A DNA stretch of 54,788 nt from an uncultured Bacillota bacterium (GTDB taxonomy: Bacteria > Bacillota_I > Bacilli_A > RF39 > UBA660), in the NCBI GenBank assembly GCA_946622285.1, contig CAMOPK010000005.1:1-54788 (forward strand), written 5' to 3'. The translations under genes and the position numbers were made by a program. The notes beneath the pieces were generated by a model. That model saw only the letters and a list, made by a program, of their open reading frames with translations, was not told the DNA's origin and searched no databases. This document shows, one piece after another, positions 17,845 through 27,837 of this stretch. Within the stretch, counting starts at the first letter, position 1; each line of letters starts with the position of its first letter.

Positions 17845-18540
17845 TTATTTTAATTTATTTGCAAATTTTGTTTGACCTATTTTTTTATCGATATATTTAT
17901 CTAATTTTTCTACTTTATTTCTAAAGTATTCTCCAATTTTAGTATAACGTTCAATTAAAACTGTAACCGCTACTACAACTATTGCTGCATAAACATCCCA
18001 TATTACATGTTGTTTAACTAATAGTGTTGATGCTACAATTCCAAGTGATGATAGTACTATCATAGTTTTATAATACCATTTCATTTCTTTTGTCTTAAGA
18101 GACGTATAAATAAATATAAAGCTCATTGCACAATGCATACTTGGTAAGCAACAAAGATCAGGAGTATCTGTAAAATAGATAAATTTGATTGGATAAACAA
18201 ATATAGAATTATATTTACTCAAATCAACATTACGAATTATAATTGTTGGGAAAAAGATAAATATAAGTGATGCAATTATTACACATATAATATCTAATGA
18301 AGCATAACGAACTAAATACTTTTTTCCATGTTTATATAGAACAAATGGTATTATTATTAAAAAAAGATACCATAAAAAATAAAAACAAATGAAAAAAGGA
18401 ACAAGTGGTAATTTATCATCAAAACTACTTGTCAATAATGTACGAGGAATTGGTGAAAGTTTGCACACAAAATATGATCCACTTTCTAAAAGTATAAGTA
18501 AAATTGCAATTATTATAACTTTTAAATCTTCTTTTTTCAT
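17845..18540 (-). CDS. PAP2 superfamily phosphatase
   Basis: LCCLPSMHCAMSFIFIY...VKQHVIWDVYAAIVV: PSxH and H...D motifs in multi-TM context. Confidence 0.78.
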   Translation of the reverse strand: MKKEDLKVIIIAILLILLESGSYFVCKLSPIPRTLLTSSFDDKLPLVPFFICFYFLWYLFLIIIPFVLYKHGKKYLVRYASLDIICVIIASLIFIFFPTIIIRNVDLSKYNSIFVYPIKFIYFTDTPDLCCLPSMHCAMSFIFIYTSLKTKEMKWYYKTMIVLSSLGIVASTLLVKQHVIWDVYAAIVVVAVTVLIERYTKIGEYFRNKVEKLDKYIDKKIGQTKFANKLK

Positions 18541-18579
18541 AAATCTCCTTTAATACCCAAAAAAATAGATTTTTTAAAT

Positions 18580-18999
18580 CTATTTTTGAATTAGATTAAG
18601 TAAATTAATCTTGAATATATCTTTTTCAGCATGCTCTTTAGATACCATAACACCTTTATATGTTACTAATTCTGATTGATGTCCTTCTCCTAAAATATCT
18701 TCTGGAGAAATTGTATCTAACATAACAATGTGATCATTCAAATATACTATATAATGTAATTTAATATCGTCATGAACTTTTGCAAACATTGGATCTGTTG
18801 GCAATTTAAGTTCATATGTTTCAGTACCATTTTGTTGATTTTTTGAAACCATTTCGCCTAAGAACTTACCCTCTTTTAAAGCTGGATAATATTCAAAATA
18901 TAGTTTCTTATAAGCTAACATATTGTACTTTTTTAAAGAACGCTCAATTTTCTTAAATTCGTTCTCATTTATATAGTCGAATAAGTAAATTCCTTTCAT
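18580..18999 (-). CDS. hypothetical protein
   Basis: 139-aa ORF; no family recognised. Confidence 0.6.
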   Translation of the reverse strand: MKGIYLFDYINENEFKKIERSLKKYNMLAYKKLYFEYYPALKEGKFLGEMVSKNQQNGTETYELKLPTDPMFAKVHDDIKLHYIVYLNDHIVMLDTISPEDILGEGHQSELVTYKGVMVSKEHAEKDIFKINLLNLIQK

Positions 19000-19081
19000 A
19001 ATTTTACCCCCACTATTCTATTTTTAATTATAACTTTTAATGACTCAAATGTCAAACAATAAAAAGGTAGCTGGATCTACC

Positions 19082-20146
19082 TTATTTAGCTACCTTTTCT
19101 GACTTAATAACAGTACATCCTGAATTTATGTATGTAGTATCATTTGATTTTGTACTCCATACTGTATAATGACTTGTGCTACTTGTTAAAGTTTTATAAC
19201 GATAATAAGTAACAGCAGTTGTTTGCCAGTCATATACATCAACTGTATTATATGTTGTAACTGGAACTTGTTTAGTTACAGTTTTTGGTGTTCTAACTTT
19301 ACATTCATATAATGTATATCCAGTTCTTGGAAGTGTAACACAACTTGCACCTTGTGGATGTGTATCAACATAACGTTTTGTTTCTTCTTCATATTCTGTT
19401 GTTGTAACTGTATTATATGTTGTTACTGGTTCTTGTTTAGTACCAGTTTTTACATATTTTCTTTCATATTCTACTTTTGTATCAACAACACGATTACTTG
19501 AAGGACTTACATAATTTGTTGACCATGCTGACCAATTTGAATAAGATTGGCTATTCTTTGGACAACTATATAGATATCTATAATAGTAAGTTACTTCTTT
19601 ATCATCAATTGGTGTTTCTTTATCATCAATTGGTGTTTCTTTATCATCGATTGGTTCTTCTTTCTTGTCATCTTTTGAAATATCTTCTGATTTACAATTT
19701 CCTTTGAAGTTTGAACAATCTAATGATGAAAGAATATAATTTGATTCTTTATCACATGATAAATATGATTTCATTTCATATGTGCCATCACTATTCTTAG
19801 TTAATTGAACATATGAAGCATCCTTATTACATACTTTACCATTTTTATCAGTTAAATCTAAAAGCATTTTCTTTTCAACTAATTCTCCTAATGTAATATT
19901 AGTTGAATCACCTGTATTTTTTGGTAAAGTTGCAGAATAGTAATATGCTTTTCCTGCATTTTGTAACACTCTTATGTTACGACCAAATATTTCGCTTAAA
20001 AGTGGTTCATTGTTTCCACCAGTTATTCCCTTAACATCTTTTTTAGTTGGGAATATCCAAATTAATAAGCATATAACAAGAATTATTAATAAAATTGTTA
20101 CAACTATTCCCCTTATTGAAGTTTCTTTACTTTCGTACATTTTCAT
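19082..20146 (-). CDS. signal-anchored surface protein with IDDKETP repeats and WSAWST region
   Basis: N-terminal TM GIVVTILLIILVICLLIWIF, 3x PIDDKET, YSNWSAWSTNYVSP, Cys-containing C-term. Confidence 0.75.
   Translation of the reverse strand: MKMYESKETSIRGIVVTILLIILVICLLIWIFPTKKDVKGITGGNNEPLLSEIFGRNIRVLQNAGKAYYYSATLPKNTGDSTNITLGELVEKKMLLDLTDKNGKVCNKDASYVQLTKNSDGTYEMKSYLSCDKESNYILSSLDCSNFKGNCKSEDISKDDKKEEPIDDKETPIDDKETPIDDKEVTYYYRYLYSCPKNSQSYSNWSAWSTNYVSPSSNRVVDTKVEYERKYVKTGTKQEPVTTYNTVTTTEYEEETKRYVDTHPQGASCVTLPRTGYTLYECKVRTPKTVTKQVPVTTYNTVDVYDWQTTAVTYYRYKTLTSSTSHYTVWSTKSNDTTYINSGCTVIKSEKVAK
19595..19657. repeat. 21-bp in-frame tandem repeat (about 3 copies) encoding IDDKETP
   Basis: TTCTTTATCATCAATTGGTGT repeated, third copy diverged at ATCGATT. 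Confidence 0.85.
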
Positions 20147-20166
20147 TTCCCCCTTAATTGCCGCCT

Positions 20167-20204
20167 ATTATAGCACTTAATTATATTTTGTCAAATTGAC
20201 AAAA
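20167..20204 (-). promoter_or_regulatory. promoter with palindrome over -35
   Basis: Minus strand TTGACA-16 bp-TATAAT (20189-20194 / 20167-20172) with TTTTGTCAA-A-TTGACAAAA inverted repeat (20186-20204). Confidence 0.55.
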
Positions 20205-20241
20205 ATCCTTTATGCAAGGGCTTATTCTATCATTCTAAGTG

Positions 20242-20514
20242 TTATTTGTCAACGATTATTTCAACGATTGTGCATCCGTTATTATAATAATAGGTCTTAA
20301 AATCACGAACAAGCTTATTTTTTCTTAATGTTTCATGGGTTTCTTTCATTATAATTCCTGATCCGACACCATGAATAATGGCAAATACATTTTGTTTTAG
20401 TACGTAGTTTTCCTTAATAAAATCATTTATTTTGATACGAGCTGACACTCGGTCATATCCATGTAAATCTATTTTAGGTAAATTATCGACAAATATAACA
20501 TCATTCAAAGTCAT
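20242..20514 (-). CDS. Smr-domain protein
   Basis: KIDLHGYDRVSARIKINDFI...FAIIHGVGSGIIMKETHETL...TIVEI. Confidence 0.85.
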   Translation of the reverse strand: MTLNDVIFVDNLPKIDLHGYDRVSARIKINDFIKENYVLKQNVFAIIHGVGSGIIMKETHETLRKNKLVRDFKTYYYNNGCTIVEIIVDK

Positions 20515-21400
20515 GAATATACATTCTCATTTCTTCTTTAGTTGCAACAGAGTTTCTACCACCAATTCTTTTAACTGATATGCCACCAGCTACAGTTGCG
20601 ATTGTTAAAACAGTATTTAAGTTGTAACATTTACTTACACCATATGTAAATGCACCATGGAATAAGTCACCTGCCCCAGTTGAATCAAGTGCATCAACTT
20701 TAAGGCCATCCATTATTCCAATATTACCTTCATATTTATATAGGGCACCTTTATCTTCTAAAGTAACAACAATTATTCCTTGGAATTCTTCTTCCAACTT
20801 GTGATATAAATCAATTATTGTTTGTTCATTATTATAATCAATTTTTATGCCTGATACATCTTCAGCAAATACTTTTGAACATACGACATAATTAACCTTT
20901 TTAGCAAGTTTAATTACTTCTTCACGTGCACTTCCAGCATCAATAATGCTAATAGCATTTGGATATTTTTCAAGTAAGCGCACTGATTCATCGTATTCAT
21001 GTGCATCAATTAAGATAATATCTGGTTCAAAATCAAGTTCAATAGGATTCATATGTGCTTCTGACTCGCGATAACTTAAAACAGTTCTAGATGAATTAGA
21101 TAAATTGTTAATAATAATACTATTACTTGTCTTATAATTATGTCTTACTTCTAAGTATTTAGTATTTACATTAGCTTCTTCAAATTCTTCAACGATTCTT
21201 TTTCCATATGGATCATCTCCAATTAAGCCAGCTATATAAACTTCACTACCCCATTTACCTAGTAAATAAGCTGCATTACTAGCTGGTCCTCCTCCACATT
21301 CAACTCTTTCTTTAACACGAACTTTAGTATTTTCTGTTATAAATTCGTCAACTGGAAAAGTTATGTCATAACTTATATGTCCCATACATAATATTTTCAT
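20501..21400 (-). CDS. PfkB-family carbohydrate/nucleoside kinase
   Basis: ECGGGPASNAAYLLGKWG...DALDSTGAGDLFHGAF. Confidence 0.9.
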   Translation of the reverse strand: MKILCMGHISYDITFPVDEFITENTKVRVKERVECGGGPASNAAYLLGKWGSEVYIAGLIGDDPYGKRIVEEFEEANVNTKYLEVRHNYKTSNSIIINNLSNSSRTVLSYRESEAHMNPIELDFEPDIILIDAHEYDESVRLLEKYPNAISIIDAGSAREEVIKLAKKVNYVVCSKVFAEDVSGIKIDYNNEQTIIDLYHKLEEEFQGIIVVTLEDKGALYKYEGNIGIMDGLKVDALDSTGAGDLFHGAFTYGVSKCYNLNTVLTIATVAGGISVKRIGGRNSVATKEEMRMYIHDFE

Positions 21401-21456
21401 ATTATCACCTTCTTTATTATCTCATATCTAGGCAAGAAAAAAAAGAGTTTTTCACT

Positions 21457-21783
21457 CTAATTATGCTTATTAATAACAACTTCAACGAAAAGATATGAAA
21501 CGAAGAAGAATGCTGCAGCAAAGAATAAAATTTGAAATATCGTATTTAAAAATACATTGAGTACTACACTATCAAATAGTTTTACATAAATTCCACTATA
21601 ACATGGTGAATATAAAGCAAGAATTAAGAATATATAATTAAAGCATGCTAACATAAATCCAAATATAATACTTGGATATATATATTTCTTATACCTTAAT
21701 TCCTTAACAGGTGCTTTTTTTGTAACTTTTTTAACACTCTTCTTAGTAGTTGTTTTCTTTTTAGCTTTTTCCATGCTACTCAC
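21457..21783 (-). CDS. hypothetical membrane protein with Lys/Thr-rich N-term
   Basis: KAKKKTTTKKSVKKVTKKAP followed by two TM stretches. Confidence 0.65.
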   Translation of the reverse strand: MSSMEKAKKKTTTKKSVKKVTKKAPVKELRYKKYIYPSIIFGFMLACFNYIFLILALYSPCYSGIYVKLFDSVVLNVFLNTIFQILFFAAAFFFVSYLFVEVVINKHN

Positions 21784-21803
21784 CTATTATTAATATAACA
21801 TTT

Positions 21804-21920
21804 TTACTTCTTTTTTTCAATTATTTTTTCTTCTTCCTTGTCACATATACTTGCAATTCTAAGAGTGCACCATAAAAATAGTAAAAATAAGCCAAGAAAA
21901 AAAAGTAATATTATTAACAT
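21804..21920 (-). CDS. small single-TM protein (38 aa, not in supplied ORF list)
   Basis: Own reading: MLIILLFFLGLFLLFLWCTLRIASICDKEEEKIIEKKK*, AGGTGATGAT upstream. Confidence 0.5.
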   Translation of the reverse strand: MLIILLFFLGLFLLFLWCTLRIASICDKEEEKIIEKKK

Positions 21921-21964
21921 ATCATCACCTATTAATAATATACTTTTTTTATTTTTTATTTCCT

Positions 21965-22540
21965 TTATTTATTTTCAATTTTTCTAATCATCAATATTGG
22001 TTTACTTACATAATAATCGCGATTCATTATATTTGGTACATAATCATCCAAGATTCTTTTCAATTCTGCTGGTGTTGTACCATTTTGATAATTTAGGTGA
22101 TGACCATGTATTTCAACAAAAACACCTAAATCTTTTATAACCGATACACATATTTTATTAGTAGCATTAGCATATTCAATTAAGTTTTGACTTAAGGCAA
22201 AGAATTTTTTATATCCAAGTGCTTCTAAAAAACGATATCCTTGATCTAAATCAGCTAAGTCAACGCGAATGCTTTGTTTTTTTAAAGTAGCAGTCATTAC
22301 ATCATATGATGACTTTTTATATATATATCCCTTAAATTCATTTTCAACATCTCTTATGATAATTGCTCTTGATAATTTTTCAAAATCAGCTAAACCAGTT
22401 AAGTCTTCATCAGCTTTTATCATAAATAAATCATGCTGATATTTCTTATTAACACGATTCATTCCTTTTTCTGTTAAAACTTTATCTAAATCTTCATAAG
22501 ACATATTTACTTGTACTGTTAATTGTAATTCATCAATCAT
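21965..22540 (-). CDS. CYTH-like domain protein, tentative
   Basis: ELQLTVQVNMSYEDLDKVLTEKG...LIEYANATNKICVSVIKDLGVFVEIH. Confidence 0.5.
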   Translation of the reverse strand: MIDELQLTVQVNMSYEDLDKVLTEKGMNRVNKKYQHDLFMIKADEDLTGLADFEKLSRAIIIRDVENEFKGYIYKKSSYDVMTATLKKQSIRVDLADLDQGYRFLEALGYKKFFALSQNLIEYANATNKICVSVIKDLGVFVEIHGHHLNYQNGTTPAELKRILDDYVPNIMNRDYYVSKPILMIRKIENK

Positions 22541-22647
22541 TTTATCACCATATTAATTATAACAAAAAGTAAGCAATATTGCATATTTTTTTATGAATTA
22601 TTAATTTTTTTTGTTATAATTATTTTGATGGTATTTTGGAGGTATAT

Positions 22648-24117
22648 ATGGTTAAAGGATTTGATAATAAAAAATACGTTAAAATACAAAGTGAGCATAT
22701 TAGAAAAAGATTTAAACTTTTCGATAAACTTTATTTAGAAGTTGGTGGCAAATTATTTGATGATAATCATGCTGCTAGAGTTTTACCAGGTTTTAAACCA
22801 GATTCTAAAATAAATATGTTTAAAGAATTAAAAGATGATATGGAAATTATTTTTTGTATCAATGCTAATGATATTGAAAAGAATAAAACTCGTGCTGAAT
22901 ATGGTATTACATATGATACAGAAGTATTAAGGTTAATTGACAATTTGAAAAAACAAAAGTTCAAAATTAATAGTGTTGTAATCACTCTTTATAATAATCA
23001 AGCAAGTGTTGATAAATTTATCAAAAAACTAACTGCTTATAATATTAAAACTTATATTCACACATTTACAAAAGGATATCCAACTGATGTAGACACTATT
23101 GTAAGTGAAGAAGGATATGGTGCTAATCCATATATTGAAACAACTAAACCTCTTGTGCTCGTTAATGCACCTGGTCCTGGTAGTGGTAAACTTGCAACTT
23201 GTTTATCACAACTATATCATGAACACAAACGTGGTATTAATGCTGGTTATGCCAAATTTGAAACATTCCCGGTATGGAATTTACCACTTAAACACCCTGT
23301 AAATATAGCTTATGAAGCTGCTACAGCCGATCTTAAAGATGTTAATATGATTGACCCATTCCATTTGGCTGAATATGGCAAAACTGCTATAAACTATAAT
23401 CGTGATATAGAATTATTTCCAGTTTTAAAAACAATTTTATATCGTATCACAGGAAAAGTTATTTATAACTCACCTACTGATATGGGTGTTAATATGGTTG
23501 GAAATTGTATTACAAATAATGAAATTGTAGAAGAAGCTGCTAAAAAAGAAATTGTTAGAAGATACTTTAATGAAATGGCAAGTGCTAAAATTGGTCAGAT
23601 AGATCCTGAAGTTCCACAAAGAATTAAGGTATTAATGAATGAAATTGGCATTGATGAAAATTACTTAGAAGTTGTAAAACCTGCTTTAGATAAAAAAGAG
23701 AAAGAAAATAGACAGGTTGTTGCTATTAAATTACCAAATAAAAAAGTAATTACAGGAAAAGAATCAGAACTTCTTTCAGCTGTTTCAGCAATGTTTATAA
23801 ATTCAATTAAAGAATTAGCTCATATTCCAGATAATATTAATTTGCTTCCTCCAAATTTAATTGAACCTATTTTAAAAAATAGGTCAAATGGATCAAATGA
23901 ACCATTAAAACTATCTGAAATATTAATAGCTTTGAGTATTTGTTCTGTAACAAATCCTACTATTGATAAAGCACTTTCATGTGTTAAAAAATTAGAAAAT
24001 ACAGATGCACATTCAACATATATTTTACCTAATGATGAATTAAAAGCACTTAAGGCTTTAAATATTAATGTTACTTGTGAACCTAAATTTTATTCTGAAG
24101 ACACATTTATCTATTAA
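22648..24117 (+). CDS. DUF1846 family protein
   Basis: KGFDNKKYVKIQSEHIRKRFKLFDKLYLEVGGKLFDDNHAARVLPGFKPDSKI...VNAPGPGSGKLATCLSQLYHEHKRG. Confidence 0.9.
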   Translation: MVKGFDNKKYVKIQSEHIRKRFKLFDKLYLEVGGKLFDDNHAARVLPGFKPDSKINMFKELKDDMEIIFCINANDIEKNKTRAEYGITYDTEVLRLIDNLKKQKFKINSVVITLYNNQASVDKFIKKLTAYNIKTYIHTFTKGYPTDVDTIVSEEGYGANPYIETTKPLVLVNAPGPGSGKLATCLSQLYHEHKRGINAGYAKFETFPVWNLPLKHPVNIAYEAATADLKDVNMIDPFHLAEYGKTAINYNRDIELFPVLKTILYRITGKVIYNSPTDMGVNMVGNCITNNEIVEEAAKKEIVRRYFNEMASAKIGQIDPEVPQRIKVLMNEIGIDENYLEVVKPALDKKEKENRQVVAIKLPNKKVITGKESELLSAVSAMFINSIKELAHIPDNINLLPPNLIEPILKNRSNGSNEPLKLSEILIALSICSVTNPTIDKALSCVKKLENTDAHSTYILPNDELKALKALNINVTCEPKFYSEDTFIY

Positions 24118-24126
24118 AAAGAACCA

Positions 24127-24342
24127 TCATCTTGATGGTCCTTTTTTTTCAACAAATCTAGCAGTTAGTATTTGAGGTCTTTCTGGATATTGAGGATAAA
24201 CTTCTGAAACAAAGTTAACTTCATCGCCGACTCTAACTTCGCCTCTAGTTATATCATCTTTGCGGAAAACATAATCTTTATCATTTGAAGTTATGATTCC
24301 ATTCCAATTATCATATAATTTAACTTTTCCTACTTTTAACAT
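24127..24342 (-). CDS. small conserved-looking protein, cold-shock-like beta fold possible
   Basis: MLKVGKVKLYDNWNGIITSNDKDYVFRKDDI...VGDEVNFVSE resembles the G-x-IT..d..y.F...DI...GD.V.F layout of CSD-like proteins. Confidence 0.5.
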   Translation of the reverse strand: MLKVGKVKLYDNWNGIITSNDKDYVFRKDDITRGEVRVGDEVNFVSEVYPQYPERPQILTARFVEKKGPSR

Positions 24343-27300
24343 TGTTTACCTCCAAACTAGTTAGTTTACCCTTAAGTTCTTCTAACATTGCATGCATTTC
24401 CTCTAAAGCTTCTTTTTTATCAACTGCAACAATTGTCTTGATTTCTTTTTTATCATTAACATATATTACCCAATCATGAGTTGAATAGCAAGCTAGTATC
24501 CCTTCTTTTTTTATATCAATTGCTTGAAGTGCTTGTCCACCTAAGAATTCTTTAAGTGTTTTCATATGATTTACTTGTCTTAAAGCTAAATGTCCTTCAT
24601 AGTAAACTGGTGAAATTCTAAGCGGAGGATATTTTTTATATCCTAGTTGTAATTTAACTGGTGCGAAATTTTTATCTAGTGCACTAGTTGCTAAAACAAT
24701 GGCATTATTACTAGCAATATTAGTATAGAAATTACCAATACCTGCTTTTACATTTTGAACACCTAAATCAACAGTTTCTTCATTAGAATATGCCATTGCA
24801 CATCTATTTGATATAACAACATTTTCAATAGGAACAGCTTCATCTTTCGTTTGCTCAACTATGTTTTTTGCAACTTTATGGATGCATTCAATTAAATCAT
24901 CAGTACTATATTTACGACTCTCACTGAATTTTAATTCATTTATAAATATAGTGTTCCCATTTCTAAATGCACTTGCACGGCTTACAAAATCACCTGTTAC
25001 TGGATCAGTAAAAACGATATTAAATCCTCTATCATCGATGGTAAATAATTTAAACATCTCTCTTCCTGCTCCACCAATACGTGTACAGGCATCTGTTCTT
25101 TCACCAAGTACTAAATTATTTAAATCGGTTAAATCACCTAATTTTGCATTTAATAACTTACCACTAGTAAGTTTATAAACCTCATTCTGAGAAGGTACTG
25201 GAATATACTTTCGCTCAAATATTTTTTTAACATAATCAGTTCCAACTGCAATTCGCTCTTTCCTTGTCATTGATGTTGCACTATTACATCCAGGGTTATT
25301 TCTTAAATATCTAAATACATCTTTGCCAAATAGATTTTCATATCTATAGCTTTCTGAATTGAAATATTCAGCTTCAATTAGATGTTCAGCAAGCCCATTT
25401 CTTTTGTCGCTTCTGTTAGCTACATTTGCACATACTTCAGGATAATTATTAATTAAAGTTGCAATAAGTGATTCATCAAGAGAAATTCTTCCTGCTTCTG
25501 CTGCGTTACCTAAAAATCTAGTAGCACCAAGCATTTTATTTCCTGCTAAAAATTTAATTAAATCACCATATTTTGTTGGATCATTAAAAACTGTTTCTTT
25601 TAATTTTGCTGGATTAATTTGTTGTAGAATTGAAAATATGTATTCAAATTCATGACTTCCATCGTAATTAATTTTTGTTTCAATACCTGGATATGCTCGA
25701 ACAAAATATTCCATATATCCACTTTTAGCATCATACAACCAAATTTTTCTTATAATTACACCAAAAAGACGAAGGTCTTTTTTTAATGTTTCATTCATTT
25801 TACTGTTATCTGGATTACGCTTAAATTCAAGAACAGCACTTAATCTATCAGGATCAAGCATAAATTCTTGCTCTTCTTTTTCAAGTAGTGACTGACATCT
25901 AGCAAAAGCTAATTTTAGCATAGAATCATCTGATCCATAAACGTAATAATCCATTAATGAACGTTCACTAACAACACGCGGAATATTTGCAAAATGTGAT
26001 TCTCCCAATGCTGTAGTTTTATTATTTCGATGGTGATCAATTGCTGCTCCAATTAATTCACGTACAAAATCAAGTGTTACAGTATTATCTTTTTCTTTTA
26101 ATCTATTTAAAAGAGCATTACTTAATTGTACTTTATCTAGTTTAGCATTGGCATCTAAACCTAAAAATTCACTTATTTTTTCAAGTGGATAATTTGTCTC
26201 ATTGATTGCTCTTTTTATTATATCTACTACCGTTATATCATCATTAACATCAAGTGCAGTAAGAAGATTCGCGAATGCATTTATTGCATTTGGATGAGCA
26301 TATCTATATTCTTGCTGCGCAAATGCAGCTATTCCATTTTTAACAGATTTTTCATCACATATAAAATTACTTCTTTTAAATAATTGAAGATATTTTTGAA
26401 ATGATTCTTCATCTAAATTAATCGCCCCACTTATTGCTGGGCTATTAATATATTTAAATGTACCATAACCAAATTCTTGAACAAATTTAGTTAAATGATC
26501 ACGATTAAGTTTATATGTTTTAGAATACATATCAATTAGATGAGTATAATCAGTTGGAGAACAAATTGTTAATTTAATGTTTTCCATTTGTTGCATTACC
26601 CATTTTTTATCTTTAATCTTATCTAATACTCTAAGATTATATGAAGTATCATTATATGAAAGTTCCTCATATATGACTTTTAATTCTCTTTCGTTTAATT
26701 TGCTAATTAATTTATCAAAAACATTAATATCTCTAATTAAAGCTGTAACAGCAGCCATAATGGTTTTATGATTTTCTAATCGCAGATATAATGAATTTTT
26801 AACACCTTCATTTTTTAAATTTGTAGCTACAGTATATTTTCTATCATCTGAACGAAAATCCCTAGCAATACGATACTTATCAATATCTGTCAATACTGAG
26901 CTTGTAGTTAAAAGTTCGTAACGTGATTTTTCAGTTCTTAGAAATTTTAATAATTCTAACTGCTTTTCTCGCGTTGAAAATGATGCAACAATTTCACCTT
27001 TATCTTCAGCTTTAATCATCGTTGCAAGTCTTCTAAAATACTTTTCACGCTCACCTTCATCTTTTATACGAAGTAAAACTCGCTTTGAGAATGATGGTAT
27101 TAATGCAAGTTTTTTAATAAGTTCTTGATCTTCTAAAGATAATAAAACGTCTTGTTGACTAACTTTATCAAGTGAAAGCAAATGTGCTACTCTTTTATGT
27201 TCATCAGCAAATGTTTTTATTATTGTTGAACGGTATTCTCTTTTTACACGACGAGCCCATTTATTTTTATATGTTTCATCTTGAAAAGTAGCAGCGATAT

Positions 27301-27829
27301 CAGCTGCATGATAAAGAATACTACAATTCTTTTTTACAGTTTTATTCTTTACTACAGTATTAAGTATTTGATCTTTTACTTCATCACTCTTAATCAGTGG
27401 AAGTACTGTTATTAATACACTTATAGTATTATTTGAATAAGTTGTACCATTTGCATTGATCTTATCAATGAAATGTTTTGCAAACATTATAAGTTCATCT
27501 TCATCAAATATTTTAAAATTAATGTTTGTCACTCTAAGATCATCATAGTTAGCTGACAACAATTGCTTTTTAGCAACTTCTTTTGGTACTAATGGTGTTC
27601 TATCAACTACTGTTTTTCCAATTGCATCAAGAGTTTTAAATTCTTCATCAGTGAATAAGTAAATTCCCTCTTCGTTGCATCTTTTTAAAAATTCATATGA
27701 TGCATAAGTTTGTTCTGAATTATAAAATAGTCTTTCTCTTTCTTCAAATGTAAGAGCAGCTAGAATATCAGCCTGCGTCAAATCTTCTTTTTTTAATAAA
27801 TCAAAAACTATTTTTAAATAATTTTTCAT
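24320..27829 (-). CDS. large uncharacterised protein (1169 aa)
   Basis: Uninterrupted ORF; long helix-rich N-terminal region and C-terminal LGERTDACTRIGGAGREMF...NIVFTDPVTGDFVSRASAFRNGNTIFINEL. Confidence 0.85.
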   Translation of the reverse strand: MKNYLKIVFDLLKKEDLTQADILAALTFEERERLFYNSEQTYASYEFLKRCNEEGIYLFTDEEFKTLDAIGKTVVDRTPLVPKEVAKKQLLSANYDDLRVTNINFKIFDEDELIMFAKHFIDKINANGTTYSNNTISVLITVLPLIKSDEVKDQILNTVVKNKTVKKNCSILYHAADIAATFQDETYKNKWARRVKREYRSTIIKTFADEHKRVAHLLSLDKVSQQDVLLSLEDQELIKKLALIPSFSKRVLLRIKDEGEREKYFRRLATMIKAEDKGEIVASFSTREKQLELLKFLRTEKSRYELLTTSSVLTDIDKYRIARDFRSDDRKYTVATNLKNEGVKNSLYLRLENHKTIMAAVTALIRDINVFDKLISKLNERELKVIYEELSYNDTSYNLRVLDKIKDKKWVMQQMENIKLTICSPTDYTHLIDMYSKTYKLNRDHLTKFVQEFGYGTFKYINSPAISGAINLDEESFQKYLQLFKRSNFICDEKSVKNGIAAFAQQEYRYAHPNAINAFANLLTALDVNDDITVVDIIKRAINETNYPLEKISEFLGLDANAKLDKVQLSNALLNRLKEKDNTVTLDFVRELIGAAIDHHRNNKTTALGESHFANIPRVVSERSLMDYYVYGSDDSMLKLAFARCQSLLEKEEQEFMLDPDRLSAVLEFKRNPDNSKMNETLKKDLRLFGVIIRKIWLYDAKSGYMEYFVRAYPGIETKINYDGSHEFEYIFSILQQINPAKLKETVFNDPTKYGDLIKFLAGNKMLGATRFLGNAAEAGRISLDESLIATLINNYPEVCANVANRSDKRNGLAEHLIEAEYFNSESYRYENLFGKDVFRYLRNNPGCNSATSMTRKERIAVGTDYVKKIFERKYIPVPSQNEVYKLTSGKLLNAKLGDLTDLNNLVLGERTDACTRIGGAGREMFKLFTIDDRGFNIVFTDPVTGDFVSRASAFRNGNTIFINELKFSESRKYSTDDLIECIHKVAKNIVEQTKDEAVPIENVVISNRCAMAYSNEETVDLGVQNVKAGIGNFYTNIASNNAIVLATSALDKNFAPVKLQLGYKKYPPLRISPVYYEGHLALRQVNHMKTLKEFLGGQALQAIDIKKEGILACYSTHDWVIYVNDKKEIKTIVAVDKKEALEEMHAMLEELKGKLTSLEVNNVKSRKS

Positions 27830-27837
27830 CTAAGCAC

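Noticed and set aside
24861-25178. Plus-strand 105-aa ORF opposite the 1169-aa protein
   Set aside because: Antisense shadow ORF; no RBS or family.
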